A stretch of 64,000 nucleotides of DNA from Planctomycetota bacterium (GTDB taxonomy: Bacteria; Planctomycetota; UBA1135; UBA2386): positions 1 to 64,000 of the forward strand of contig JACKIB010000025.1 in the NCBI GenBank assembly GCA_020638695.1, in the 5' to 3' direction. Positions 1 to 8,894 of this stretch are shown here, one piece after another (position 1 is the first letter of the stretch; each line of letters starts with the position of its first letter). The position numbers and the translations under genes are program-made. The notes under the pieces were generated by a model. That model did no database searches. It saw only the letters and a program-made list of their open reading frames with translations, and was not told where the DNA came from.

Positions 1-1500
1 GTACGCCTCGTTGCCATCCTCGCCCTTGGATGCCTGGCCAGTTCCCAGGGCAAGCTCTTCGAGGACGAGGGGACCTTGTCTTCCTTCGATCCGTGGGCAA
101 CAACTACCCCGTACGCACGGTTCAGCCAGATTGCATTTGGCGACGTCGACGGAGACGGTGACATCGACATGGTCTACGGTGGCGGAGCAAACGGCGTCGG
201 GAATCCAACGTTCTACATTGCAGAGAACACCGGAGGTGGGACCTTCGCTCCGTCGCTGAAGCCACCGGTGCCGTCGCAGGTGTGCTACGGTGGGTACGGA
301 TCACTGAGGCTAGTGGACCTCGACGGAGACGGGGACCTCGACCTTGTTGCCTCGTGCAGCGTTGCGCCTCCTCCAATCTGCCCGGCCAGCCACTCCCTAC
401 GGGGGGTGGCGGTCTGGGAGAACGACGGCACCGGCCGATTCACGGTGTCGACGAAGTTCTCCCTTCCCCCGGTCGACAACTGCCTGGCCATCGGGGTGGC
501 CGACCTCGACGGTGACGGCGACATCGACATCGTCGCCGGCCGGTACGGAATGACCGACCTGATCCTGCTCAACGATGGCAAGGGTCGCTTCACGGCATCG
601 AACGCGCTGCAGTACGGGGTCATCGCCGGTGCGACGTCGGACGTTGCGATCGGGGACCTCAACCGGGACGGGCGGCCGGACATCGTGTGCGCCAACTCGA
701 CCAACCCGGGCACCATGTGGCTGAGCAGCCAGAACGGCGGCTACGTCGAGACCGTGCTGCAATCGCTGTTCTCGGTTCTGACCGTGGACCTGGATGGCGA
801 TGGGTTCGTCGAGCTGGTGGTCGGTGACTTTGCACGCAGGACGAGTGTGATCTACACGTGTGGAGCAGCCGGGAAGCTGACGGAGGTTGCCACGGTCGGG
901 TCGTTCGGTGGCGCACGCGCGGGCGACGTCGATCAGGATGGGCGTGTCGATCTGCTCTTCGGCTCGTACCTCTTCGCGAACCAGGGTGGCTTTCGATTCG
1001 TCGACGTCACGAGCCAGTGGATCGACTTGGGCCGGTCGGTCGTGAGTTGGCCGGAAGTGCACGACATCGACAACGATGGCGACCCGGACATCGTCGGGAT
1101 GGGGCTGGCCACGAGCCCCGTGTCGAACCAGAAGTACGACAGCCCCGTGATCACGCGCAACCGCCGTCGCCACCTGTCCGGCCCGCTCCAGGCCAGAGTG
1201 GGCTGGACGCTGACGCTGCGCACCTACGCGGACCACCTCCGTTTGGTGACCCTCGGTTTGTCGCTCGGCGAGTCGACGATCCCGTTCGGCAGCGCCGGCG
1301 TGTTCCGCCTCGACCCGGCGCGGCTGTGGTACGCGACCGACCTTTCGATGTACCGGGTCCCGAACACGTGGAACCTGCCGGTGCCCAACGACCCGCGGTT
1401 ACACGGTCTGGTGCTGCGCTTTCAAGCGCTGGACCGGCCGCTGACGCCGGATGGCTCGGATCGGTTCGGGCGGTTGCTGCGGGTGCAGGTCGTGCAGTAG
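1..1500 (+). CDS. Exported FG-GAP/VCBS repeat protein (5' end outside window)
   Basis: The reading frame is open from base 1, so the true start lies upstream. The first codons read RLVAILALGCLASSQG, the hydrophobic end of a signal peptide, so the TTG at 76 is not the start. The body holds seven calcium-binding-like FG-GAP motifs of the form GDxDGDGDxDxV, for example DVDGDGDIDMV, DLDGDGDLDLV and DIDNDGDPDIV, which should fold as an integrin-alpha-like beta-propeller outside the cytoplasm. The last 110 residues after the final repeat form a separate domain (TLTLRTYADH, LGLSLGES, PVPNDPRLHGL). A similar domain ends the metallo-beta-lactamase protein at 36342-38195. The role is probably surface adhesion or structure; no catalytic site is visible. 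The family call is firm, the function unknown. Confidence 0.88.
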   Translation, partial: VRLVAILALGCLASSQGKLFEDEGTLSSFDPWATTTPYARFSQIAFGDVDGDGDIDMVYGGGANGVGNPTFYIAENTGGGTFAPSLKPPVPSQVCYGGYGSLRLVDLDGDGDLDLVASCSVAPPPICPASHSLRGVAVWENDGTGRFTVSTKFSLPPVDNCLAIGVADLDGDGDIDIVAGRYGMTDLILLNDGKGRFTASNALQYGVIAGATSDVAIGDLNRDGRPDIVCANSTNPGTMWLSSQNGGYVETVLQSLFSVLTVDLDGDGFVELVVGDFARRTSVIYTCGAAGKLTEVATVGSFGGARAGDVDQDGRVDLLFGSYLFANQGGFRFVDVTSQWIDLGRSVVSWPEVHDIDNDGDPDIVGMGLATSPVSNQKYDSPVITRNRRRHLSGPLQARVGWTLTLRTYADHLRLVTLGLSLGESTIPFGSAGVFRLDPARLWYATDLSMYRVPNTWNLPVPNDPRLHGLVLRFQALDRPLTPDGSDRFGRLLRVQVVQ

Positions 1501-1864
1501 GGAGTGCGACGTGTGTGGCTCGATTCGTTGTGGGCGGGGGCTGCGCGCTGACCGGGAGAAGTTGCTTGGATACGAGCTTCGGAGTCCATCGCCCGCATGA
1601 TCACCGCGTGTCGCCCGGCGGGCGTTCCGCCGGCCGGGGCGCGGTGCTGGAACAGGCTCCGTGCATGCCGCGCCGGTCTCCGCGCGCGACAGGGTTGCAC
1701 GAACGGCCCGGGCCGGTCACGGGCAGGGCCGAGGACATCGGAAGCGTGGAAGCGAGATCCGCAAGCGTGCGAGCTCCGGCCCAGCCGCGAGGAACGCGTG
1801 ACCGCGACGCGACCCTTCCTTGGCATCCCCCGCTCGGCGTGTCTCGCGGATCTTCGTCGACCGC
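1501..1864. other. Intergenic region, no gene recognised
   Basis: This stretch has no frame with convincing codon use or a recognisable protein. It contains one clean hairpin at 1615-1633, listed separately. The promoter of the following truncated serine hydrolase must lie here, but I cannot pick a convincing -35/-10 pair. Confidence 0.5.
1615..1633 (+). terminator. Possible hairpin terminator
   Basis: A perfect 7-bp stem (CCGGCGG / CCGCCGG) encloses a 5-base loop about 115 bp after the FG-GAP stop codon. There is no T-tract, and such palindromes are common in G+C-rich DNA, so this is weak. Confidence 0.25.
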
Positions 1865-2497
1865 ATGGTAGGTCCGATTTCATCCGTCCCGTGCGCGCTG
1901 AGTCTCGTCTGGCCCATCGCGTGCTCCGCGCTCCTCGTCGCCCAGAAGCCGACCGCGAATGCGCCCGCGCCCACCCGTTCGGAGTTCAGCAAGACCTTCG
2001 CCCGCGCCGGCGCGCCCGAGCAGGTCGGCATGGACAGCGCCCGGTTGATCGCCCTCACCAAGTGGCTTGTTCGCGAGCCGCTGCCGGTGTTCTCGCTGTT
2101 GGTGTCGCGGCACGGCCAGCTCGTCTACGAGCTCTACACCTCCGGGATCGAACGCGACCGCGCGCACTACCTGATGTCGGTGACCAAGAGCGTGCTGTCG
2201 GTCCTGATCGGTCAGGCCGTCGACCGCGGGTTGATCCGAGGACCGGATGCGCCGATCACCGAGGTGCTGCCGCGCCGCCTGTTCGGCAGCGACCGAGAGT
2301 TCGCCCGCTTCGGTCGGCTCACGATCCGGCAGGTGATGGGGATGGCGGCGCTCGACGCGCCGGATCCGCCGCGCGAGACCGACTTGTCGCGCCAGAATCG
2401 GCGCGCGTCGACCGTCTTGACGTTGCCCCTGAACTCCGGGTACTTGCCGGTCTCGCCACTCACCGCGAGCTGGGCCTTGGCGACCGTCAGGCCGTGA
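1865..2497 (+). pseudogene. Truncated beta-lactamase-family serine hydrolase
   Basis: The N-terminal part of a class C beta-lactamase/penicillin-binding-like hydrolase. The chosen ATG begins a signal peptide (residues 1-27, ending SALLVAQ). The catalytic SxxK motif is present as SVTK at residues 105-108, within HYLMSVTKSVLS. Family-like sequence runs to about GMAALDAPDPP (near base 2380). Beyond that the frame is the antisense of the neighbouring esterase and resembles nothing. The YxN and KTG motifs that complete the active site in this family are absent. Full-length members have about 350-450 residues, so roughly half is missing. I infer a non-functional gene made by a deletion or inversion that joined it tail to tail with the esterase fragment; an assembly chimera is the alternative. 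Confidence 0.75.
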
Positions 2498-3315
2498 CCC
2501 TTCAGCGCCTTGCCGCCGAACGCGATCGTCGCGAGCACGAACGGGGCCTTCGGCGCTCGGAACTCCTTGCGGAGCGAGTGGATCAACTGGACGAGGTTCT
2601 GCTCGTAGCGGTTGGCGTGCGCCTCGTTCTGGTCCTTGTGTCCCTGCCACCAGACGAAGCCCGCGAGCTCGAGACCACGGCCGTCGTAGCTCGGGTAGAA
2701 CTTCTTCGGGTTGTCGAGCACCGCGCGGATGTCGCGCACGAACTCGTCGTACTGCTTGCCGGCGTACCAGTTCACGGACTTCTTCGGTTGGCCCTCGACC
2801 CACGACGCTGGGGTGTCCTTGTAGCCCGCATGGATGCGGCCACCGTGTTCGAAGCGCTTCGACCCTGGCGGCAGGATGTCCCAGCCCAGGCTTCGATTGC
2901 CCTGCGAGGCCTTGATGAGCAGCACCGGCGCGGCGATGTGGTCGCCGACCACGTTGCCGAACGACAGCTCCGGGCCGATGAAGTGGTTGCGCGCACCGAA
3001 GCCCGGCTGCAGCCAGCCCTGCTTCTGGCCGACCGTCGTCTTGACACACCATACGTCGTCCCTCACCTTCCACTTTCCCGCGCCGTCGACGAGGTAGCGG
3101 TACTTGCCCCGCTTCGTGCACAGTTCCTCGAGGGTGCCCTGCTTGCCGCGGTCGGAGACCCTGCCGAAGCCGACCATGTTGGACTGGCCCATCAGGATGA
3201 ACACTTGGACCGGCTTGCGCGCCGCGGCCTGCGCGCACAGCGGTGCGAGTGTGCAGCACATCGATGCCGCGATCGGAATCAGGGTGGCACGCAGGGGGCG
3301 CGAGAGGGCTTGCAT
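2212..3315 (-). pseudogene. Truncated DUF303/SASA sialate O-acetylesterase-like SGNH hydrolase
   Basis: An exported carbohydrate esterase of the sialate O-acetylesterase family (DUF303, SGNH fold). The ATG at 3315 follows a GGAG ribosome site and starts a signal peptide (MQALSRPLRATLIPIAAS onward). The nucleophile block is GQSNMVG with Ser45. Other family blocks follow: GPELSFG, LLIKASQGNRSLGWDILPP, GFVWWQG, and RRFWRDKSVS. Homology stops after SVS at about base 2375. The remaining codons to the stop at 2212 read the serine-hydrolase gene in antisense. The C-terminal segment that normally carries the catalytic His is therefore missing. A functional enzyme is unlikely. In planctomycetes such esterases usually deacetylate polysaccharides near sulfatases; one sulfatase lies 2 kb away. 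Confidence 0.8.
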
Positions 3316-3924
3316 GGGATGCTCCGAGATTGCAGGGGAAGTCTGCGCGGGCGAGGTGACCGGCCATCGTACGGTTCGGTTCGGCCCCGTGGCCGGACGC
3401 GTCGCGTGAATCGTCGTGGTTTGCTGAGTTGCAGGGGCCGCGGATCGTGCCGGCACGCGAAGATCCTCCGGTACCTTCCACGACACCTGGGCGGCTGCTT
3501 CTCCAGCGGGCAGCGGCATCGGAGACACGGTAGCGTTTCCCGACGCCGCATCGCGCGGCCGGCGCGGTAGGAAGTCCGTAGCCCGGACCACGCATGACCG
3601 AGCTGTTGCGATCACGCAGGGTCGCTGCAGGCTTGGTCGAATGTCAGAACCTGCTCCTCGACGGGGTCACCCCTCCTCCGGGCGGAACCTGCCATTCTCC
3701 TTGCCAGCAACGACCTTGCACGATCTCGCGACGCTGCTCACGCGACGAAAGGGAGATTCAGGAGGCTGGAGGAACTCGGCGCAGGTCGCCGCCCACGAAC
3801 CCAGGCGAAACCGTGACTTCGGCGAGGCCCTCGAGGGGTGACGGTGCGGGAAGGCGCGGATCTCGTGGGTTGTCGTTCCGTCGCGCAGACTCCTGGGTTT
3901 CGATCATCCGAACCGCACGGAACC
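3316..3924. other. Intergenic region, no gene recognised
   Basis: About 600 bp between the esterase start (minus) and the transporter (plus). Several frames are open only because stop codons are rare at this composition. None shows a signal peptide, a domain or consistent third-position bias. Divergent promoters must lie here. Confidence 0.45.
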
Positions 3925-5217
3925 GTGACCACGACACCCGACCGTGACCAGCAAGCCGAGCGCCGAGGCCGCGAGATCGCGGATGACGGCACATCGGACC
4001 TGCTCCGCCAGCGCAGCTTCGCGCTCTACTTGCTGGCGCGGGTCGCCGGGGGACTCGCCGGGCAGATGCAGGTCGTCGCCGTCGGGTGGCAGCTCTACGA
4101 CCTGACGCATTCCCCGCTCGACCTCGGCCTGGTCGGTCTGGTGCAGTTCCTGCCCGCCGTCCTGCTGACGCTGCCGGCCGGACACGTGGCCGATCGATAC
4201 GATCGCCGCCTGGTCCTCGCCGGCGCCCGGCTCATGCAGATCGTCGCGCTCGCGACCCTGGCGCTCGGCAGCGCGCAGGGTTGGCTCGACAAGCCGATGA
4301 TCCTCGGCATCACCGCGCTCCTCGGCGTCGCGCGGCCGTTCGAGATGTCGACCAGCGCCGCGCTGCTCGCCACGCTCGTGACGCCGGCGCGCTTCCCGCG
4401 GGCCGTCGCGGTATCGGCGTCGTCGATGCAGGGGGCCGTGCTGGCCGGCCCAGCGCTCGGCGGACTGGCGTACGGGCTCGGCGCCGCCGCGGCCTACGCA
4501 GCCTGCCTGGTCGTCTGCGCGGTGGCGCTCGTCGCCCTGCTCAGGATCCGCATGCCGGAGGCCGGGCTGCGCGCGAAGGAGCCGGTGCGGCTGCGGACGA
4601 TGTTCGCTGGGATCGCGTTCATCCGCAGCCAGCCGGTGCTGCTCGGTGCGATCGCGCTGGATCTCTTCGCGGTCTTGCTCGGCGGCGCGGTGGCGTTGCT
4701 GCCGGTATTCGCGCGCGACATCCTGCAGGCTGGGCCCGTCGGCCTCGGCTTGCTGCGCTCGGCGGAGGCGCTCGGTGCGTTGGTGACGGCTCTTCTTCTG
4801 ACGCGGTTCCCGATCACGCGCCGAGCTGGGCCCATCATGCTCGCGGCGGTCGCGGTGTTCGGCGTCGCTACGATCGCATTCGGGCTGTCGCGCTCGTTCC
4901 CGCTATCGGTCGCCGCGCTTGCGGTGCTCGGGGCGGCGGACATGGTGAGCGTGGTCATCCGCTCGGCGCTGGTGCAGCTCGAGACGCCCGACTCCATGCG
5001 CGGGCGTGTGTCCGCGATCAACTCGCTGTTCATCGGCACGTCCAACCAGCTCGGTGAGTTCGAGTCCGGCGTGACCGCGGCGTTGTTCGGGACGGTGCCG
5101 GCGGTGGTCCTCGGTGGCGCGGGGACGCTCGCGGTCGTCGCGCTCTGGGTGGTGCGCTTCCCGACGTTGGCGAAGCGCGACCGCCTGGTGCCGGAGTCTC
5201 ACGCGCCGCAGACCTGA
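3925..5217 (+). CDS. MFS transporter, MFS_3/EntS-like exporter
   Basis: A 430-residue inner-membrane permease with about 12 hydrophobic segments. The loop 2-3 signature of the major facilitator superfamily is visible as GHVADRYDRR. The overall pattern (FALYLLARVAGGLAGQMQVVAVGWQLYD at the N terminus, then a second half starting near AGIAFIRSQPVLL) matches the MFS_3 group, which includes EntS-type siderophore exporters and many drug-like exporters. The substrate cannot be told from sequence. I chose the GTG at 3925 because the membrane core begins about 35 codons later; an in-frame start at 3838 would add 29 residues without features. No siderophore genes are nearby, so an EntS role is not implied. 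Confidence 0.85.
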   Translation: MTTTPDRDQQAERRGREIADDGTSDLLRQRSFALYLLARVAGGLAGQMQVVAVGWQLYDLTHSPLDLGLVGLVQFLPAVLLTLPAGHVADRYDRRLVLAGARLMQIVALATLALGSAQGWLDKPMILGITALLGVARPFEMSTSAALLATLVTPARFPRAVAVSASSMQGAVLAGPALGGLAYGLGAAAAYAACLVVCAVALVALLRIRMPEAGLRAKEPVRLRTMFAGIAFIRSQPVLLGAIALDLFAVLLGGAVALLPVFARDILQAGPVGLGLLRSAEALGALVTALLLTRFPITRRAGPIMLAAVAVFGVATIAFGLSRSFPLSVAALAVLGAADMVSVVIRSALVQLETPDSMRGRVSAINSLFIGTSNQLGEFESGVTAALFGTVPAVVLGGAGTLAVVALWVVRFPTLAKRDRLVPESHAPQT

Positions 5218-5484
5218 GCGCGGACGGCTGGTGAAGCGATCTCGCGCCGGACTGGCCACGATCGAGTTGCTGCACTCGCGCAAGGTCACCCCGCGCCTCG
5301 TCGGAGATCAGAACGCGATCCCCTCGGGGATGCACGCCGCCTCCGCGCAGAGCCTGCGGGCATGCTGCGTGGTGCCGCCGCGAGAGCGGCGCGCGCGGCG
5401 AACCTCGCGTAGGGATAGGATCCGTGCCACACGCTCCGGCGCCCGTTGCGTGCGCCTTCGTCGTCGACCGCAGGAACCAGCGAC

Positions 5485-7323
5485 ATGCCATCGAACCGTA
5501 CGGCGACTTTCCGCCCTCCCCGCGAGTGTTCCACCATGGCGCTCCTTCTCCTCGGATCGCTGCTGCTCGCCGTTGCGCCGGGTTGCCAGGTCCCGTCCTG
5601 GACTTCTCCAGCGAACGGATCCACAAGCGGTCGCCGGCCGAACGTCATTCTCGTGATGACGGATGACCAGGGCTACGGCGATGTGCACGCCCACGGCAAC
5701 ACGATGATCCGCACGCCGAATCTCGACTCGTTGCGCGAACAGTGCGTGCGCCTCACCGACTTCCACGTCGACCCGACGTGCTCACCGACGCGCTCGGCGT
5801 TGATGACCGGCCGATACTCGACGCGGACGGGAGTCTGGCACACCATCCTCGGCCGCTCGTTGATGTCGCCCGACGAGCACACCGTCGCGGAGTACCTGCG
5901 CGCCGCCGGTTACCGCACCGGGATGTTCGGCAAGTGGCACCTCGGCGACAACTGGCCGCTGCGGCCGCGCGACCAGGGCTTCGACGAGGCGGTCCGCCAC
6001 GGCGGTGGGGGCGTGGGCCAGGGACCGGATTGGTGGGGGAACGACTACTTCGACGACACCTACTGGTGTAACGGGAAGCCGACCAAGTACTCGGGCTACT
6101 GCACCGACGTGTGGTTCCGCGAGGCGCTGCGCTTCATCGAGAACAACAAGGACCGACCGTTCTTCTGCTACCTGGCGACCAACGCACCGCACGACCCGCT
6201 GCACGTCGACGCGAAGTGGAGTCAGGGCTACGTCGACCGGGGCGTCGCCCCGAACCAGGCGAAGTTCTACGGGATGATCGAGAACATCGACTGGAACATG
6301 GGAAGGCTGATGGCGCGGCTCGATCAGCTCGGCCTGACAAAGAACACGATCGTGATCTTCATGACGGACAACGGCACGGCGACCGGGTTCGTCGACCGCA
6401 AGCGCGCGGCCGCGGGACAGTGGGCCGGATTCGACGCCGGCATGCGCGGGCACAAGGGCTCGAAGTACGACGGCGGCCACCGCGTGCCGTTCTTCATCCG
6501 CTGGCCGGCTGGTGGCATCGGCGGGACGAGCGGGAAGGGGCGCGCCCGCGATGAGCGCTACCTCGCGGCGCACATCGACGTGCTGCCGACGCTGCTCGAC
6601 CTGTGCGGCGTCGTGCCGGCACTGGACGGCAAGCTCCCGCCGCTCGATGGCATCAGCCTCGCGTCGCGCTTGCGCGACCCGGACGCCGCCCTTCCGGCGC
6701 GCACGTTGTTCGTGCACAGCCAGCGGATTCTGCAGCCGCGGAAGTGGCGCCAGTGCGCGGTGATGACCGAGCGCTGGCGTCTGGTCGACGGCAAGGAACT
6801 CTACGACATGGTGGCCGATCCCCGGCAGGCACACGACGTCGCGAAGGACCACGCCGAGGTCGTCGCTTCGCTGAGCAAGGCGTACGATGCGTGGTGGGCG
6901 AGCCTCGCTCCGGCGATCGCCCGCACCGTGCGCATCGGTCTGGGTTCCGACGTCGAGCCCGACAGCGTGCTCAATGCACACGACTGGCAGAGCATCGGGC
7001 CCGGCGGCTGCCCGTGGAGCCAGGTGCACGTTCAGCGCGGGGCGAAGCTGCACGGCCAGTGGTTCGTCGACGTCGCCAAGGCGGGTGAATACGAGTTCGA
7101 GCTGCGCCGCTGGGTGCGGCAGCTCGATCGGCCTCTCGAGGCGACGTCCGCGAAGCTGATCGTCGGCGGCAGGGCGCAACGGCAGACGGTGGCGGCCGGG
7201 GCGACGCACGCGAAGTTCCGCGTCGATCTGCCGCACGGGCCGACGACGGTGCGCGGGATCCTCGAACTCGCGGGTGGCGGCTCGCGTGGGGCGTACTACG
7301 TGTACGTGTCGCGGGTCCGCTGA
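5485..7323 (+). CDS. Arylsulfatase-family sulfatase, probable lipoprotein
   Basis: A type I sulfatase that hydrolyses sulfate esters, probably on polysaccharides outside the inner membrane. The start at 5485 is preceded by AGGA at a good distance and gives an export signal ending in a lipobox-like VAPGC at residue 34. The metal-binding N-terminal block is VILVMTDDQGYGDV. The formylglycine site is CSPTR with Cys99, so activity needs a formylglycine-generating or anaerobic maturation enzyme, which is not in this window. GKWHLGD and a C-terminal metal block FMTDNGT are also present. Length (612 residues) is at the upper end because of a C-terminal beta-rich extension after residue 490. A strong hairpin follows the stop. 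Expansion of this family is typical of planctomycetes. Confidence 0.93.
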   Translation: MPSNRTATFRPPRECSTMALLLLGSLLLAVAPGCQVPSWTSPANGSTSGRRPNVILVMTDDQGYGDVHAHGNTMIRTPNLDSLREQCVRLTDFHVDPTCSPTRSALMTGRYSTRTGVWHTILGRSLMSPDEHTVAEYLRAAGYRTGMFGKWHLGDNWPLRPRDQGFDEAVRHGGGGVGQGPDWWGNDYFDDTYWCNGKPTKYSGYCTDVWFREALRFIENNKDRPFFCYLATNAPHDPLHVDAKWSQGYVDRGVAPNQAKFYGMIENIDWNMGRLMARLDQLGLTKNTIVIFMTDNGTATGFVDRKRAAAGQWAGFDAGMRGHKGSKYDGGHRVPFFIRWPAGGIGGTSGKGRARDERYLAAHIDVLPTLLDLCGVVPALDGKLPPLDGISLASRLRDPDAALPARTLFVHSQRILQPRKWRQCAVMTERWRLVDGKELYDMVADPRQAHDVAKDHAEVVASLSKAYDAWWASLAPAIARTVRIGLGSDVEPDSVLNAHDWQSIGPGGCPWSQVHVQRGAKLHGQWFVDVAKAGEYEFELRRWVRQLDRPLEATSAKLIVGGRAQRQTVAAGATHAKFRVDLPHGPTTVRGILELAGGGSRGAYYVYVSRVR

Positions 7324-7335
7324 TGTTCGCTGGCG

Positions 7336-7363
7336 GCGTGCACTTCCACGGGAAGTAGCACGC
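7336..7363 (+). terminator. Hairpin terminator after sulfatase gene
   Basis: Twelve paired bases (GCGTGC + ACTTCC against GGAAGT + GCACGC) with one bulged A and a 3-base loop, starting 12 bp after the sulfatase stop. There is no long T-run, as is common in G+C-rich genomes. Confidence 0.6.
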
Positions 7364-7419
7364 GAGTGTCGATCCGCGACGGATACAAGAGGTAGGCCTA
7401 CGGAGCGAAGAACCCGACC

Positions 7420-8082
7420 ATGAACTGCATTCTACCCTCGATCGCCCTGTGTCTCGTGTCCACGGTTGCCCTCGGTCAAGCGGTGGCTCGGCCGCTGGAC
7501 GTCGCCGTGACGTCAGCCAAGGGCAAGTTCCAGGGCTACGTCTACAAGGCCAAGGGCGTGGCCAAGAGCATCGATTGCACCGAGTTCGTGCTCGCGGTCG
7601 TGAACGACCTGACGAAGTCGTGCGGCAAGAAGCTCTCCGCGAAGCAGCGGACGACGTTGGTGGTTGCGGGAGTGAAAGCCGCGGAGTTGCAGGGCTTGGT
7701 GGGCGCGGGCGACAAGTCCATCCGCGGCGTGCAACAGGCGCTGATCGACGCCGGTCTGGGGAAGGCGGTGAACCCGCAGGACGCGGCGCCCGGCGACCTC
7801 GTGCAGTACTGGTACAAGACCAAGTCCGGCAAGTGGGCGGGGCACGCGGGCCTGATCGAGCGGGTCACGAAGGACGCTGCGAAGAAGACCACCACGCTGA
7901 CGATCTTCGGCAGCCACAAGAGCACGCTGCGCAAGCGTGCGGACGGGGCGAAGGACACGAAAGCGGGTGGCATCGGGTCGGGCCCCCGCCTGGTGTTGCC
8001 CCGCGACACGCTGAAGGTGTTCGTCGTGCGGTGGACGGCCAAGGTCGTCGCGTCCGGCGGGCGCAAGAAGCCGTCGAAGTAG
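7420..8082 (+). CDS. Exported NlpC/P60-like (CHAP-type) cysteine hydrolase
   Basis: A 220-residue exported protein with the papain-like amidase pattern of the NlpC/P60 and CHAP groups. Residues 1-19 form a signal peptide ending VALGQ. The likely nucleophile is Cys53 in SIDCTEFV. A GDLVQYWY strand precedes His142 in AGHAGLIERV, the likely catalytic His. His166 in FGSHKS sits where a third polar residue would be expected. The C terminus is lysine-rich. Such enzymes usually cut peptidoglycan stem peptides. Planctomycete walls are thin but contain peptidoglycan. Residue assignments are by motif only. The gene converges with the hydrolase at 8172. Confidence 0.7.
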   Translation: MNCILPSIALCLVSTVALGQAVARPLDVAVTSAKGKFQGYVYKAKGVAKSIDCTEFVLAVVNDLTKSCGKKLSAKQRTTLVVAGVKAAELQGLVGAGDKSIRGVQQALIDAGLGKAVNPQDAAPGDLVQYWYKTKSGKWAGHAGLIERVTKDAAKKTTTLTIFGSHKSTLRKRADGAKDTKAGGIGSGPRLVLPRDTLKVFVVRWTAKVVASGGRKKPSK

Positions 8083-8171
8083 GGCAGGGTGGTCGTTCCT
8101 CGGATCTCGCGCGCGCGAGGTGCGAACGAGGTGACGCGCGAGGGTCGACCCTGGGCTCCGACGAGTTCACC

Positions 8172-8894
8172 TCACTTCGCCAACCACTCGACCACCGCCG
8201 CGCACATCGCCGCCGTCGCCTCGCCCGTGAACACGTGGTCGGCGCCGGGCAGCTCGATCAGCTCCGGTCCCGCGGGCCCGGCCGCGGCCGCCTCGCGCGA
8301 GTCGTCGACCGGCACCACCGTGTCCGCCGTTCCGTGCACCAGCAGCCACGGCACCGCGACCGCGCGGGCCTGCGGCAGCACGGTGTCGATCTGCGTCAGG
8401 TCGTCGACGAATGCTTGGGACAACGGGCATTCAGGCTTGTCCCACATGCGGTCACGCTCGGGCACCAAGGTGCCGAACTTGATGCGGCAGAAGCGGGCGG
8501 TGTGCACCATGCCTGCGAGGCTGACCAGACGGCGGATCCGGGGATCGCCGGCGGCGCGCAGCACGCCGACGGCGCCGCCCATGCTGTGGCCGGCGTAGAC
8601 GATGTCGCGGTCGGTGACCGCGTCGAGCACCGCGCCGAGGTCGTCGACCTCCTTGGTGATGGTCGAGTCGCCAAAGCGCCCGTCCGAGGTGCCGTTGCCG
8701 GAGAACGAGATGCGCAACGAGGCGATCCCGGCGGTGGCGAGAGCGGAGCCGAGCGCGACCAACCACGGCCGGTCCTTGTTGGCGGTCACGCCGTGGCCGA
8801 TCACCACCAGCGTCGCGTCGCCGGGCGTGCCCTCGGTGAACGCGCAGTCGAGGCGCTCGCCGTGGCGGTTGCGCAGCAGGAGGTCGCCGGTCAT
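8172..8894 (-). CDS. Alpha/beta-fold hydrolase
   Basis: A 240-residue cytoplasmic serine hydrolase. The oxyanion region reads VIGHGVTANKD. The nucleophile elbow is GHSMGG with Ser104, the acid is Asp191 in HGTADTVVP, and the base is His220 in GADHVF, so the triad is complete. Its ATG overlaps the stop of the upstream alcohol dehydrogenase by four bases (ATGA, 8891-8894), which implies translational coupling. Class III alcohol dehydrogenases are often paired with S-formylglutathione hydrolase, but this protein belongs to a different, general alpha/beta hydrolase branch. A role after the dehydrogenase, such as ester or thioester hydrolysis, is plausible but not shown. Confidence 0.85.
   Translation of the reverse strand: MTGDLLLRNRHGERLDCAFTEGTPGDATLVVIGHGVTANKDRPWLVALGSALATAGIASLRISFSGNGTSDGRFGDSTITKEVDDLGAVLDAVTDRDIVYAGHSMGGAVGVLRAAGDPRIRRLVSLAGMVHTARFCRIKFGTLVPERDRMWDKPECPLSQAFVDDLTQIDTVLPQARAVAVPWLLVHGTADTVVPVDDSREAAAAGPAGPELIELPGADHVFTGEATAAMCAAVVEWLAK

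Noticed and set aside
8106..8119. Palindrome CTCGCGCGCGCGAG between convergent genes
   Set aside because: Alternating CG runs give such palindromes by chance here. With almost no loop it is a poor terminator.
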